A stretch of DNA of 64,000 bases from Hymenobacter coccineus (GTDB lineage: Bacteria > Bacteroidota > Bacteroidia > Cytophagales > Hymenobacteraceae): contig NZ_MDZA01000044.1 in NCBI RefSeq assembly GCF_001816125.1, forward strand, positions 1-64,000, given 5' to 3'. The translations under genes and the position numbers were made by a program. Within the stretch, counting starts at the first letter, position 1; every line of letters begins with the position of its first letter. Shown in pieces: positions 55,766-64,000 of the stretch. Below the pieces are notes generated by a model that did not search any database, was not told the DNA's origin, and worked only from the letters and a program-made list of their open reading frames with translations.

Positions 55766-56293
55766 CTAGAAGCTGGGCAAAGCATTAGCGGCGGCGGCCT
55801 GCGCGGCGGGGCCCACGGCGTAGGCGGCCAGCTGCGCCGCGTCGAGGTTGCCGTTCAGCCACTCGGTTTCAATCTGGGCCCCCAGCTTTTGGTAGAAGCC
55901 GATGGCCGGCTCGTTCCAGTCCAGCACTTGCCACTTCATGCGGTGCGCGCCGGTGGCGCGGGCCTCGGCCACCACGGCGTCGAACAGTAGCCGGCCCAGG
56001 CCCCCGCGGCGGGCGGTTTCGGTCACCACCAGGTCTTCGAGGTACAGCATGCGGCCCTTCCAGGTGGAGTAAGCGGTGTAGAACAGGGCCAGGCCGATGA
56101 GCTGCTGCGCCGCGTTTTCGAGCACGAAAAACCCGAAGATGGGCTGGGGCCCAAACCCGTCGCGCTGCATGGCGGCCAGGGTATTGGTCACGGCATCGGG
56201 CGCCTTTTCGTACACGGCCAGTTCCTGGATTAGGGCCAGCACCTGGGGCAAGTCGGCAGCGGTGCCGCGGCGGAGAACGGGAGAATCGGACAT
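55766..56293 (-). CDS. GNAT family acetyltransferase
   Basis: 175 residues. LRRGTAADLPQVLALIQELA at the start, GRMLYLEDLVVTETARRGGL and GRLLFDAVVAEARATGAHRM with the acetyl-CoA R-x-x-G-x-G/L pattern, then WQVLDWNEPAIGFYQKLGAQ. This arrangement is of the diamine acetyltransferase-like (SSAT/thialysine) type. Substrate not certain. Confidence 0.88.
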   Translation of the reverse strand: MSDSPVLRRGTAADLPQVLALIQELAVYEKAPDAVTNTLAAMQRDGFGPQPIFGFFVLENAAQQLIGLALFYTAYSTWKGRMLYLEDLVVTETARRGGLGRLLFDAVVAEARATGAHRMKWQVLDWNEPAIGFYQKLGAQIETEWLNGNLDAAQLAAYAVGPAAQAAAANALPSF

Positions 56294-56374
56294 CAGTTAG
56301 CAAGGAACAGTCGTCGGTGAACGGTTGGCAAAGGGCCCGCAAGCGCCGGGTTGGTGGCAGAAATCAGCAACGAA

Positions 56375-56419
56375 AATGAGCAGTAAAAAACGCCGCGGGG
56401 GCATTGTTTACTGCTCATT
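56375..56419. repeat. GAGCAGTAAA inverted repeat
   Basis: AATGAGCAGTAAA at 56375-56387 and its exact complement at 56407-56419. It resembles the larger hairpin at 63640-63713. Confidence 0.6.
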
Positions 56420-56439
56420 GCCAACTGCTAACTGAAAAA

Positions 56440-56667
56440 CTACATCGATGGCTGCATCTTCTTGATGTCCTGGGTGGCGTTCACTGAGTTCAGCTCGCGC
56501 AGGGCATCGGGCTGCTTGGCGCCCTTTGTCGAGTCGGGGGCCGGGGGCAGCGGGGGCAGGGCTGTCACGGCGGCACCATCGTCGGTGGCATCGGCCGACG
56601 AGCCGCAGGAGGTGAGCGAGAGCGAAACCAGGGCGGCCAGCAGGCCAGGGAACAGCAGCTTTTTCAT
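56440..56667 (-). CDS. Small lipoprotein, hypothetical
   Basis: 75 residues from ATG 56667: LLFPGLLAALVSLSLTSCGS is a lipoprotein signal, then a Pro/Ala/Asp-rich linker and LRELNSVNATQDIKKMQPSM. Short and low in complexity. The open frame extends upstream across the S9 peptidase but only the last 75 codons have coding character. About 100 bp after the peptidase stop on the same strand. Confidence 0.6.
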   Translation of the reverse strand: MKKLLFPGLLAALVSLSLTSCGSSADATDDGAAVTALPPLPPAPDSTKGAKQPDALRELNSVNATQDIKKMQPSM

Positions 56668-56768
56668 GAAGTAAAGACGGGTTTGGGGCCGCAAGTTACG
56701 CACGGTTGCCGGGCGGCGGCGCGCTTGCTTACGTAATCGGCTGGGCCGGTGGGGCCCCAGGCGCCAAC

Positions 56769-59012
56769 TTATTTCACGTTCGGCGTCACGTTCATGTTGG
56801 CGAAGCAGAAGCTCCACACGTCGGCCCACTCCTGAATTTGGAGCTTGGTGCTTTTGCCCGCGCCGTGGCCGGCGTTCACGTCCACCCGAATGAGGGTGGG
56901 GTTGGGGCCCGTGTTGGCGGCTTGCAGGGCGGCGGCAAACTTGAACGAGTGGGCCGGCACTACCCGGTCGTCGTGGTCGGCGGTGGTCACCATCGTGGCG
57001 GGGTAAGCAGCCGGCTTTAGGTTGTGCAGCGGCGAGAACTTGTAGAGGTTGGCAAACTGCGCGGCGTCCTTGCTGGTGCCGTACTCCGGGGCCCAGTTCC
57101 AGCCGATGGTGAAGTCCTGGTAGCGCAGCATGTCCATCACGCCCACGGCGGGCAGGGCCACTTTGCACAGGTCGGGGCGCTGCGTCATGGCGGCGCCCAC
57201 CAGCAGGCCGCCGTTCGAGCCGCCGGCAATGGCCAGGTGCTCGTAGTCGGTGTATTGGCTGATTTTCAGGTACTCGGCGGCAGCGATGAAGTCGTCGAAC
57301 ACGTTCTGCTTGCGGGGCGTCATGCCGGCCTGGTGCCAGGCTTCGCCGTACTCGCCGCCGCCGCGCAGGTTCGGGATGGCTAGTACGCCGCCGTTCTCCA
57401 GCCACAGCATGCGCGCCACCGAAAAGCCCGGCGTGAGCGAGATATTGAACCCGCCGTAAGCGTACAAGTAGGTCGGGTTTTTCCCGTCCAGCTTCACGCC
57501 TTTTTTGTGGATGATGAACATCGGAATCTTCGTGCCGTCCTTGCTGGCGTAGAAGATTTGGGTGGTCAGGTAGTCGTCCGGGTTCACGTCCACGGTGGGG
57601 GCCCTAAACACGGTACTGGCGTTGGTGGCCAGGTCGTATTTGTAAATCGTGGTCGGGTACGTGAAGGATGTAAAGGCGTAGTAAACAGCCTTATCCGTGC
57701 GGCGGCCGCCGAAGCCGCTGGCCGTGCCAATGGCGGGCAGCGCCACGTCGTGCTGGAACTTGCCGGCCTCGTCGTACACCTTCACCAGCGAGCTGGCGTC
57801 GTGCAAGTACGTGGCCACCAGGTGCCCGCCCACTTGGCTGATGCCCTCCAGTTTATCTTTGGCCTCGGGCAACACGGTGCGCCAGCCGGCCTCCGCGGGC
57901 TTCTTGGGGTCGATGGCCACCACCCGGAAGCGGGGCGCTTTGTAGTTGGTGTACACCAGCACCTCGCCGCCCACGTTGCCAATCACGTGGTTCTGAAACT
58001 CGTAGGAGCTGATGAGCGTGGCCCAGGTGGCGGCCTGCTTGGGGTCGCGCAGGTCGCGCACCAGCAGGCGATTGCCGTCGGCCTTGCCGTCGGTGAGGGA
58101 GAGGGTCAGTAACCGCTCGTCCTCCGTGGCGTCGGCCATGCGGAAGCCCAGCACCATTTTCTTGTCCTCGTACACCAGCTTGTCGGCGCTCTGGGGTGTG
58201 TTCAGCTGGTGGAAGTACACTTTGTGAAACTCGTTCTTGCCGGCCAGGCCGTTTTCGCCGGCCTTGGGCGCGTCGTAGCGGCTGTAATAAAAGCCGTTTT
58301 TCACCCACGACGTGCCCGACACCTTCACCCAGTCCAGGGTTTCGGGCAGGGTTTTGTTCGTCGTTAAGTCCATGATTTTCACCTTATGCCAGTCCGAGCC
58401 GCCGCCGCTGGTGGCGTAGGCCAGGTAGCGGTGGTCGTTGCTGAAGGCCGTGCCCGCCAGCGCCGTGGTGCCGTCGGCCGAGAACTTGTTGGGGTCGAGC
58501 AGCACCTGGGGCTCGCCGGCGCCGGTTTGCACGTATACGACAGCCTGGTTTTGCAGGCCGTCGTTTTTGCTGAACACCAGCCGTTCGCCCACCTGCTCGG
58601 GCACGCCGTAGCGCTCGTAGTTCCAGAGCTTGGTGAGCCGGTCGCGGATTTTGTCGCGGAACGGAATCTGGCCTAGGTAGCCAAACGTCACCTCGTTTTC
58701 GGCCGTTACCCAAGCCTTGGTTTCGGGCGTGTCGAGGCTTTCGAGCCAGCGGTAAGGGTCGGGCACTTTGGTGCCGAAGTAGTCGTCAACCTGGTCGGTG
58801 CGGCGGGCGGCGGGGTATTTCAAGGGCGGGTTGGGGGCGATGGGGGGCACGTATTGGGGGCGCTTGGCGTGGGTGGGCTCGCCGGGCTCGGGCACCGTCA
58901 TTTCGGTGAGGGCCTGGTGGTTGGGTAGCGTGTTGCGGGGCGGCGACGTGGCCCGGCAGGCGGCCGGGGCCACCAGCAGCCCCAGCAGGGCCAGCTTGTG
59001 GGTAGTATTCAT
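56769..59012 (-). CDS. S9A prolyl oligopeptidase
   Basis: 747 residues, lipobox APAACR. N-terminal beta-propeller starting PPIAPNPPLKYPAARRTDQV, DPYRWLESLDTPETKAWVTA. C-terminal hydrolase: catalytic Ser in AIAGGSNGGLLVGAAMTQRP, Asp in TADHDDRVVPAHSF, His in VNAGHGAGKST. It cuts proline-containing peptides in the periplasm or outside. Full length. Confidence 0.94.
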   Translation of the reverse strand: MNTTHKLALLGLLVAPAACRATSPPRNTLPNHQALTEMTVPEPGEPTHAKRPQYVPPIAPNPPLKYPAARRTDQVDDYFGTKVPDPYRWLESLDTPETKAWVTAENEVTFGYLGQIPFRDKIRDRLTKLWNYERYGVPEQVGERLVFSKNDGLQNQAVVYVQTGAGEPQVLLDPNKFSADGTTALAGTAFSNDHRYLAYATSGGGSDWHKVKIMDLTTNKTLPETLDWVKVSGTSWVKNGFYYSRYDAPKAGENGLAGKNEFHKVYFHQLNTPQSADKLVYEDKKMVLGFRMADATEDERLLTLSLTDGKADGNRLLVRDLRDPKQAATWATLISSYEFQNHVIGNVGGEVLVYTNYKAPRFRVVAIDPKKPAEAGWRTVLPEAKDKLEGISQVGGHLVATYLHDASSLVKVYDEAGKFQHDVALPAIGTASGFGGRRTDKAVYYAFTSFTYPTTIYKYDLATNASTVFRAPTVDVNPDDYLTTQIFYASKDGTKIPMFIIHKKGVKLDGKNPTYLYAYGGFNISLTPGFSVARMLWLENGGVLAIPNLRGGGEYGEAWHQAGMTPRKQNVFDDFIAAAEYLKISQYTDYEHLAIAGGSNGGLLVGAAMTQRPDLCKVALPAVGVMDMLRYQDFTIGWNWAPEYGTSKDAAQFANLYKFSPLHNLKPAAYPATMVTTADHDDRVVPAHSFKFAAALQAANTGPNPTLIRVDVNAGHGAGKSTKLQIQEWADVWSFCFANMNVTPNVK

Positions 59013-59089
59013 ACGACGGGAAGAACTAGGGCGCGGTAGTATTCTTCAAAGATAGAATAGTGCTGCATCGAATGGGCCAAGCTGCCGGC

Positions 59090-59200
59090 TTTTCACCAGC
59101 CGCCCGGTAATCACCAGGGCCCCCACCAAGCACTTTGCTGCGCAACGACCGTTCTGGCAATGCAACGGTTAGCGGGCAGCCGACGAAAAGCCGGCAGCCC
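59090..59200. mobile_element. Palindromic element, diverged copy 2
   Basis: Left arm GCTGCCGGCTTTTCACCAGC (59091 on) and right arm ending GACGAAAAGCCGGCAGCCCG (59200) are imperfect complements and match the arms of the element at 50728-50886. It lies between the S9 peptidase start and the next gene's 3' end. Confidence 0.6.
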
Positions 59201-59210
59201 GCCCCGGGCC

Positions 59211-60246
59211 CTACTCCGCCGTGTCCGGCGCGGGTGGCCCCGGCGGCGGCGGCCAGCAACTCGGGCAACTGGCCGCGAAGCCAGGCCATTTCCTCGTCCA
59301 CGCGCTGGCTCACGAGGCGCTCCACTTCCAGGCGCTGGGTGGGGGTGAGGAGTTCAGCAGCGGGCGTCGCGGGGGTTTCGCTGGGGCCCCCGGCGGCCAG
59401 CACCAGGGCTTCGGCGCGCTTCACGCGGGCGGCGGCATCGGCCACGGCGGCGGCAGCTTGCTCGGCGGCGGTTTTGGCCCCGGCGGCGGCGTGGGTGGCG
59501 CTCAGGTTTCGCGGCGCTGCTGCCGCCGCCACTGCCCCAGGCTGATGCGCAGCATCACGTACAGCACCAGGCTCAGAATGCCCAAAATGAGGGCCAGCGG
59601 GGCGGCGAAGCGGTCGAGCAGGCTGGTAGCGCCCGATGGCGCGGCGGTGCCGGGGGGGCAGCATGGCGCCGGGGTTGGCGTCGCGCACAGCCTGGGCCTG
59701 GGCTTCGGCGGCTTCGGCTGGGCCGGGGGCCCCGTTGCCGGCGGTGGCGGTGGTATCGGCGGTGGTGGGCACCATGGCGGCGGGCACGTCGCCGGGGGGC
59801 GTGCCGCTGGCCACGTAGTTGGTCAGGGCGGTTTCAAGGGCTTGCAGGCGGGCGAGGCGGGCGGGGTCGCGGCGGCGGGCAGGGGAGGCCTTCAGCTTCT
59901 GCACAATGGCCTTCACCAGGGCCCCCAGCCGGGCGCTGGTGGTTTTTTTGTCCTGGTAAACAACGCCCCGGCCCTCGATGGGCTGGTAGAGCACCGAGTA
60001 CACGCGCAGGCTGTCGGGCCGCAGGCTGGTGGCCAGGGCGGGCAGGTCGGCACCGGCGCAGCGCACAGTGCTTTTGAGGTTGGGCCGGCCGGCGTCGTCG
60101 TACACGAAGCGGGCCGTGGCGCACCAAATCTGCACCTTGGCCTCGTCGAGCGAGGGCTGGCCCAGGGGCGTTTGGGCCGGTGCGGGCCGGGCGGCGAGCA
60201 AGCCCAGGGGCAAGGCAAGCAGGAGCGAAAAGCGGCGAAACATCAT
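59211..60246 (-). CDS. Exported protein with membrane helix and coiled coil, with indels
   Basis: Starts at ATG 60246 with a signal peptide (FRRFSLLLALPLGLLAARPA). A conserved-looking part follows: VQIWCATARFVYDDAGRPNL, LRVYSVLYQPIEGRGVVYQD. In the middle, a run of seven C (59655-59661 on the plus strand as G) shifts the frame; the other frame reads LLDRFAAPLALILGILSLVL then YVMLRISLGQW, a clear membrane helix. Near 59,515 it shifts back to an Ala-rich coiled coil (TAAEQAAAAVADAAARVKRA). If a further indel at 59,236 is corrected the protein ends PPAPDTAE at 59211; otherwise it runs through the repeat to 59026. Function unknown. Confidence 0.5.
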
Positions 60247-60421
60247 GCGGAGCAAACGACAAGTAAGGCCCGCAAAGTACGCCACCCCGCGCCGGGTATG
60301 GGAACGGCTGGGGCCCCCGGGCTACTGCGCAGCGCAGCCCCGGGGCCCTAACTCGCCAACGGGCGCCGATAATACAGCAGGCGCGCCAACCCAAGCTCAA
60401 CCAACGGCGTTATTTACGCCC

Positions 60422-60931
60422 ATGAATCCACCCCTCATTATTGTTATGGGCGTCTCGGGCAGCGGCAAAACCACCGTGGGCCAGCTGCTGGCCGCCCGCC
60501 TGGGCCTGCCGTTCTACGACGGCGACGATTTCCACCCGGCCGCCAACGTGGCCAAAATGGCCGCCGGCCACCCCCTCACCGACGAAGACCGCGCCGGCTG
60601 GCTCGCCGCCCTGGCCACCGACCTGGGCCAGTGGGGCGCGGCCGGCGGGGCCGTGCTGGCCTGCTCGGCTCTCAAGGAAGCCTACCGCCAAACCCTGCAA
60701 GCCGGTGCCGGGGCCCCCCTTAGCTGGGTATTTCTCGATACCGACGTGGAAGTGCTGCGCGCCCGCCTGGCCGCCCGCCAGGGCCACTACATGAAAGCCG
60801 ACATGCTCGACTCGCAGCTGGCCACACTCGAAAAGCCCACCTACGGCCTGCACCTCACCGACGACGCGCCGCCCGCAACCCTGGTGGATCAGGCGGTGGC
60901 GCAGCTGCACTTGCCGCCGGCCGGGGCCTAG
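60422..60931 (+). CDS. gntK: Gluconokinase
   Basis: 169 residues, normal size. P-loop MGVSGSGKTTVGQLLAARLG (residues 9-28), DGDDFHPAANVAKMAAGHPL, DEDRAGWLAALATDL, CSALKEAYRQTLQ and YMKADMLDSQLATLE are GntK signatures. It makes 6-phosphogluconate from gluconate and ATP. It stands alone. Confidence 0.94.
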   Translation: MNPPLIIVMGVSGSGKTTVGQLLAARLGLPFYDGDDFHPAANVAKMAAGHPLTDEDRAGWLAALATDLGQWGAAGGAVLACSALKEAYRQTLQAGAGAPLSWVFLDTDVEVLRARLAARQGHYMKADMLDSQLATLEKPTYGLHLTDDAPPATLVDQAVAQLHLPPAGA

Positions 60932-60975
60932 CGCGGCTGCTCGCCCCAGGGCCCAATACCCGCACTCGCCACGGG

Positions 60976-61701
60976 CTAAAGCTTGAGCAGGCCATACTTG
61001 GCGATGCAGTAGAGGGCACGGAACCCGTCGCGCCAGCTAATTTTCTTGCCCTCGGCGTAGGTGCGGCCGTAGTAGCTAATGCCCACCTCGTAGATGCGCA
61101 CGCCGGGCACCCGGGCCACTTTGGCCGTTACTTCAGGCTCGAAGCCGAAGCGGTTTTCCTTCAGGTCGAGGCCCTGGATGATGTCGCGCCGGAACAGCTT
61201 GTAGCACGTTTCCATGTCCGTCAGGTTCAGGTCGGCGGTCATGTTTGAGAACACGGTGAGCCAATAATTGCCGATGCTGTGCCAGAAAAAGAGGATGCGG
61301 TGCGGGTTGCCCCCCATGAAGCGCGAGCCAAATACCACGTCGGCAAAGCCTTTCAAGACGGGCTTAATCAGCAGGTTGTATTCCTCCGGGTCGTACTCCA
61401 AATCGGCGTCCTGCACGATAACGTAGTCACCGGTCGCGGCGCGCAGGCCCGTGCGCAGGGCCGCACCCTTGCCCCGGTTCACGGGGTGGGTGAGTAGGCG
61501 CAGGCCCAGGCCGGGGTAGCGCGCGGCGTAGGCCTCGATGGCCGCCGCCGAGTCGTCGGTTGAGCAGTCGTCGACTAGAATAATCTCCTTGCCAATGCCG
61601 TTGAGGAGCTGCAGCTCGCGCAGCAAATCCAGGATTTGATGGACGGTGCGGACCTCGTTGTAAACGGGCACCACAATGGAGAGAGTGTCGAATTTGACCA
61701 A
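60976..61701 (-). CDS. Family 2 glycosyltransferase
   Basis: 241 residues. [20 protein letters not shown] at the start, [20 protein letters not shown], and the D-x-D region [20 protein letters not shown]. The C-terminal part ([33 protein letters not shown]) is like dolichol/undecaprenyl-phosphate mannosyltransferases. No membrane helices, so the catalytic module only. Head-to-tail with the nucleotidyltransferase gene. Confidence 0.9.
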   Translation of the reverse strand: MVKFDTLSIVVPVYNEVRTVHQILDLLRELQLLNGIGKEIILVDDCSTDDSAAAIEAYAARYPGLGLRLLTHPVNRGKGAALRTGLRAATGDYVIVQDADLEYDPEEYNLLIKPVLKGFADVVFGSRFMGGNPHRILFFWHSIGNYWLTVFSNMTADLNLTDMETCYKLFRRDIIQGLDLKENRFGFEPEVTAKVARVPGVRIYEVGISYYGRTYAEGKKISWRDGFRALYCIAKYGLLKL

Positions 61702-61844
61702 GACAGCGGCGGTGGTTAATTAGCGCAGTAAAGGACGGGCCGGGCTACCTAGCCTGGCCACCCGAGTTGTTTTATCCCGTAAAAATTGTGGATAAAAATA
61801 ATTCCTGCCAAACCCCGCTCGGCTACTTCCCGGCTTCGGGGGCC

Positions 61845-62846
61845 CTAGCTGTAGTCAATCTCAGTGTTGTCGCCGATGTTGAGGCTGTGGTTGAGGCCCC
61901 TAAACGAAGCATCGGAGCCCACGATGCAGTCGTGCATCACGGCCGAGCGCAGCTCGGAATACGAGCCGATGATGGAGTTGCTGAGGATGGTGTGCTCGAC
62001 GATGGTGCGGTCGCCGATGGCCACGTTGGGGCCGATGATGGAGTTTTCGATGCGGCAGCCGGGCCCGATGCTAACGGGCGGAATGATGACCGAGCCCACG
62101 AACTCCGAGTAGTCGCGCGGCTCCAGAAACTCGGGCCGGTTCAGCAGGCGGGCGTTGGCTTCGAGCAGCGTGTCCTTGCGGCCGCAGTCGAACCAGTTGT
62201 CCACGGCGGCCGTGGTCATTTCCTCGCCCTGCTCGATGAGGTGCATCAGGGCATCGGTGAGCTGGTACTCGCCGTGGGTACGCACGTTGCTGGCAATGAG
62301 CCACTCCAGGGCCTGGGCTAGCTGCTCGGCATCGGCCAGCTTGTACAGGCCCACCAGGGCAAAGTTGGACTTGGGGATGGTGGGCTTTTCTACCACCTTG
62401 CGCACGCGGCCGCCGGGGCCCGTTTCCACGAGGCCAAAGAGCGAGGGCGTTTTCACTTCCTTCACGGCCAGCACCGTGCCCGGCGTGGCCAGCAGGGCGG
62501 GCAGGTCCACGTCCACAATGGTGTCGCCGAGCAAAATCAGCACCCCGTCGGGGTCGTGCCGGAACGTGTCGCGCGCCAGCCACAGGGCGTGGCCCAGGCC
62601 CTCGCGGGGCTCTTGCAGCACAAAGGTCGCGTTCAGATCGGGGTACTGGCGGCGCACGTAGCGCACCACCTTGTCGCCGAGGTAGCCCACCACGAACACG
62701 AACTCGGTGAGGCCAGCGGCCGTCAGCCGGTCGATGATGTGGCCCAGGATGGTGTTGCCGGCCACCGGCACCAGGCTCTTGGGCTGGGTGTGGGTGTGGG
62801 GGCGCAGGCGCGAGCCAATACCGGCAACGGGAATGATGGCTTTCAC
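61845..62846 (-). CDS. Sugar-phosphate nucleotidyltransferase
   Basis: 333 residues from a GTG start at 62846 (GTGAAAGCCATCATTCCC); no ATG fits. Signature IIPVAGIGSRLRPHTHTQPK at the N-terminus, LVPVAGNTILGHIIDRL, LILLGDTIVD (metal Asp), VKEVKTPSLFGLVETG, VEKPTIPKSNFALVGLY, and a left-handed beta-helix end with IIGPNVAIGDRTIVEHTIL. It makes an NDP-sugar, probably dTDP- or UDP-glucose type, for surface polysaccharide. The substrate is not certain. Confidence 0.88.
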   Translation of the reverse strand: MKAIIPVAGIGSRLRPHTHTQPKSLVPVAGNTILGHIIDRLTAAGLTEFVFVVGYLGDKVVRYVRRQYPDLNATFVLQEPREGLGHALWLARDTFRHDPDGVLILLGDTIVDVDLPALLATPGTVLAVKEVKTPSLFGLVETGPGGRVRKVVEKPTIPKSNFALVGLYKLADAEQLAQALEWLIASNVRTHGEYQLTDALMHLIEQGEEMTTAAVDNWFDCGRKDTLLEANARLLNRPEFLEPRDYSEFVGSVIIPPVSIGPGCRIENSIIGPNVAIGDRTIVEHTILSNSIIGSYSELRSAVMHDCIVGSDASFRGLNHSLNIGDNTEIDYS

Positions 62847-63050
62847 AGCGGGGAAAAGTAAAAATGAGGAAACTGGCCGTACTTGCAGCTTCACCGACCC
62901 GCAAGTACGGCCCCGGCCGCCAAACAACCGTTGGGCCACGGTTGCGTATGGGGCCCTGCCGCTGCCCTCAACCGGCCGGGGCCCCGTTCGGTTGGGCCCC
63001 GCGCCACTTTCTTTCGTCTTCACCCTCTTTCACCTTATCCTTTCCCCCTC

Positions 63051-63629
63051 ATGAAACGCCTCCTCCTCTACTTCGCCGGCTTCGTCATCCTGCTCTCGCA
63101 ATCGTCGTGCGGCTACAACGGCATGGTCTCCCGCGACCAGGAAGTGAAAAACAAATGGGCCGCTGTGCAAAGCGCCTACCAGCGCCGCTCCGACCTGATT
63201 CCCAACCTGGTGAACACCGTGAAGGGTGCCGCCAACTTCGAGAAATCCACCCTCGAAGGCGTGATTGAAGCCCGCGCTAAAGCTACCAGCGTGCAGCTGA
63301 ATGCCGACCAGCTGACGCCCGAAAACATCCAAAAATTCCAGGCGGCCCAAAGCCAGCTCTCCTCTGGCCTGGGCCGGCTGCTGGCCGTATCGGAGAACTA
63401 CCCCGAGCTGAAGGCCAACGCCAACTTCCAGGAGCTGCAAGCCCAGATTGAGGGTACCGAAAACCGCATCAACGTGGCCCGCAACGACTTCAATACCTCC
63501 ACCACCGACTACAACACCTTCACTCGCTCGTTTCCGAACAACCTGTTTGCCAACATGTTCGGCTTCAAGGAGAAGCCCTACTTCGAGGCCGACGCCGCCG
63601 CTAGCAAGGCCCCCACGGTGCAGTTCTAA
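63051..63629 (+). CDS. lemA: LemA family lipoprotein
   Basis: 192 residues, lipobox SQSSCG. The family signature is QEVKNKWAAVQSAYQRRSDL then IPNLVNTVKGAANFEKSTLE; IEGTENRINVARNDFNTSTT, DYNTFTRSFPNNLFANMFGF follows. A long helical bundle in the periplasm, function debated. Beside a TPM-domain gene, as in many genomes, suggesting a shared membrane role. Confidence 0.95.
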   Translation: MKRLLLYFAGFVILLSQSSCGYNGMVSRDQEVKNKWAAVQSAYQRRSDLIPNLVNTVKGAANFEKSTLEGVIEARAKATSVQLNADQLTPENIQKFQAAQSQLSSGLGRLLAVSENYPELKANANFQELQAQIEGTENRINVARNDFNTSTTDYNTFTRSFPNNLFANMFGFKEKPYFEADAAASKAPTVQF

Positions 63630-63639
63630 ATTATCAGTG

Positions 63640-63713
63640 AACAGTGAGCAGTGAACAGTTTGCAGGCCGGGCAGCACGATTGTCCGCTTGCCAACTGTTC
63701 ACTGCTCACTGTT
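63640..63713. repeat. Perfect 21-bp inverted repeat with AACAGTGAGCAGTGAACAGT arms
   Basis: Arms at 63640-63660 and 63693-63713 match at all 21 bases; the flanks TTATCAGT (63631-63638) and ACTGATAA (63722-63729) also pair. It lies between lemA and the TPM gene. Confidence 0.8.
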
Positions 63714-63732
63714 AATTGTTAACTGATAAGCT

Positions 63733-64000
63733 ATGAAATCTCCCCTTACCCCCGCGCAGGACGCGGCCCTGGTGGCGGCCATCCGGCAAGCGGAGGTCAC
63801 TACGTCGGGCGAAATCCGGGTGCATCTGGAAGACACTTGCCCCACGCCCGAGCCCCTCGACCGGGCGGCGCAGGTGTTTGGCGAGCTGGGCATGCACCGC
63901 ACGGCCCAGCGCAATGGCGTGCTATTTTACATGGCCTGGACCAGCCGCCAATTTGCCATTGCCGGCGACGTGGGCATCAATTCGGTGGTACCCGACGATT
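63733..64000 (+). CDS. TPM-domain protein, start only (cut by window edge)
   Basis: 89 codons to the right edge, beginning MKSPLTPAQDAALVAAIRQA. TSGEIRVHLEDTC and AQVFGELGMHRTAQRNGVLF then YMAWTSRQFAIAGDVGIN match the TPM (TLP18.3/Psb32/MOLO-1) domain. No signal peptide, so cytosolic or membrane-attached further on. It follows lemA and is probably co-transcribed with it. Confidence 0.85.
   Translation, partial: MKSPLTPAQDAALVAAIRQAEVTTSGEIRVHLEDTCPTPEPLDRAAQVFGELGMHRTAQRNGVLFYMAWTSRQFAIAGDVGINSVVPDD

Overview
The window looks like a chromosomal piece from a GC-rich, probably pigmented, Cytophagales bacterium close to Hymenobacter (phylum Bacteroidota). Grounds: the conserved rpmB - rpmG - DUF4295 - ftsY cluster; promoters of the Bacteroidota type (TTTG, about 19 nt, then TACCTTTG); a secreted protease with a type IX secretion C-terminal sorting domain; a TonB-dependent receptor with a carboxypeptidase-like plug extension; HYC_CC_PP-type and heavy-metal-binding-domain proteins; and almost no Shine-Dalgarno sequences. 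Species identity is inference.

Layout. 1-5.5 kb is housekeeping: a partial lipoprotein, ornithine aminotransferase, a DUF2314 protein, RidA, a small Cys-rich DUF5522 protein, ribosomal proteins L28 and L33, DUF4295, FtsY, a Rieske-like lipoprotein and tRNA-Asn. 5.5-14.3 kb is a decayed zone: a truncated IS3-type element, a PAS-rich histidine kinase cut by an in-frame stop, its response regulator, a ribokinase wreck next to a 244-bp inverted-repeat insertion, a nucleoside hydrolase fused to a CDF-transporter remnant, an intact Na+/Ca2+-type exchanger and a thioredoxin-like scar. 14.3-40.7 kb is mainly a metal (copper) island: DUF305 proteins, a ZIP-like transporter, TonB receptor, CopA ATPase, cupredoxin, two HMA-AraC regulators, a four-helix copper store, a CopZ-like chaperone, a methionine-rich lipoprotein operon, a Cus-type efflux system (CusA and CusC frameshifted, two CusB-like adaptors) and a multicopper oxidase with a Met-rich linker and a barrel-like tail. 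A putative HhH/PDDEXK nuclease sits inside this region. 40.7-64 kb holds a frameshifted ABC ATPase, the pectin/uronate genes kduI and kduD, a GH43 glycosidase, gluconokinase, several exported peptidases (M61, metzincin-like, S9), a serine hydrolase, GNAT enzymes, an EamA exporter, a small AT-hook protein, a GT2 and a sugar nucleotidyltransferase, LemA and a TPM-domain protein running off the end.

How it works together. The copper genes cover every compartment: chaperone, store and P-type ATPase for the cytoplasm; cupredoxin, Met-rich and HMBD lipoproteins, RND pump and multicopper oxidase for the envelope. Three of the transcription units carry the same 11-bp sequence AAATTATGCAA, in the same orientation, 92-116 bp before their first start codon. 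This is the best candidate for an undescribed regulon, with the HMA-AraC protein as likely reader.

Caveats. Several genes in the second half are broken by one-base indels at G/C runs, often at GGGGCC(CC). These may be uncorrected sequencing errors rather than pseudogenes. The lesions in the kinase, ribokinase and IS are of another kind (stops, truncation) and look like real decay.
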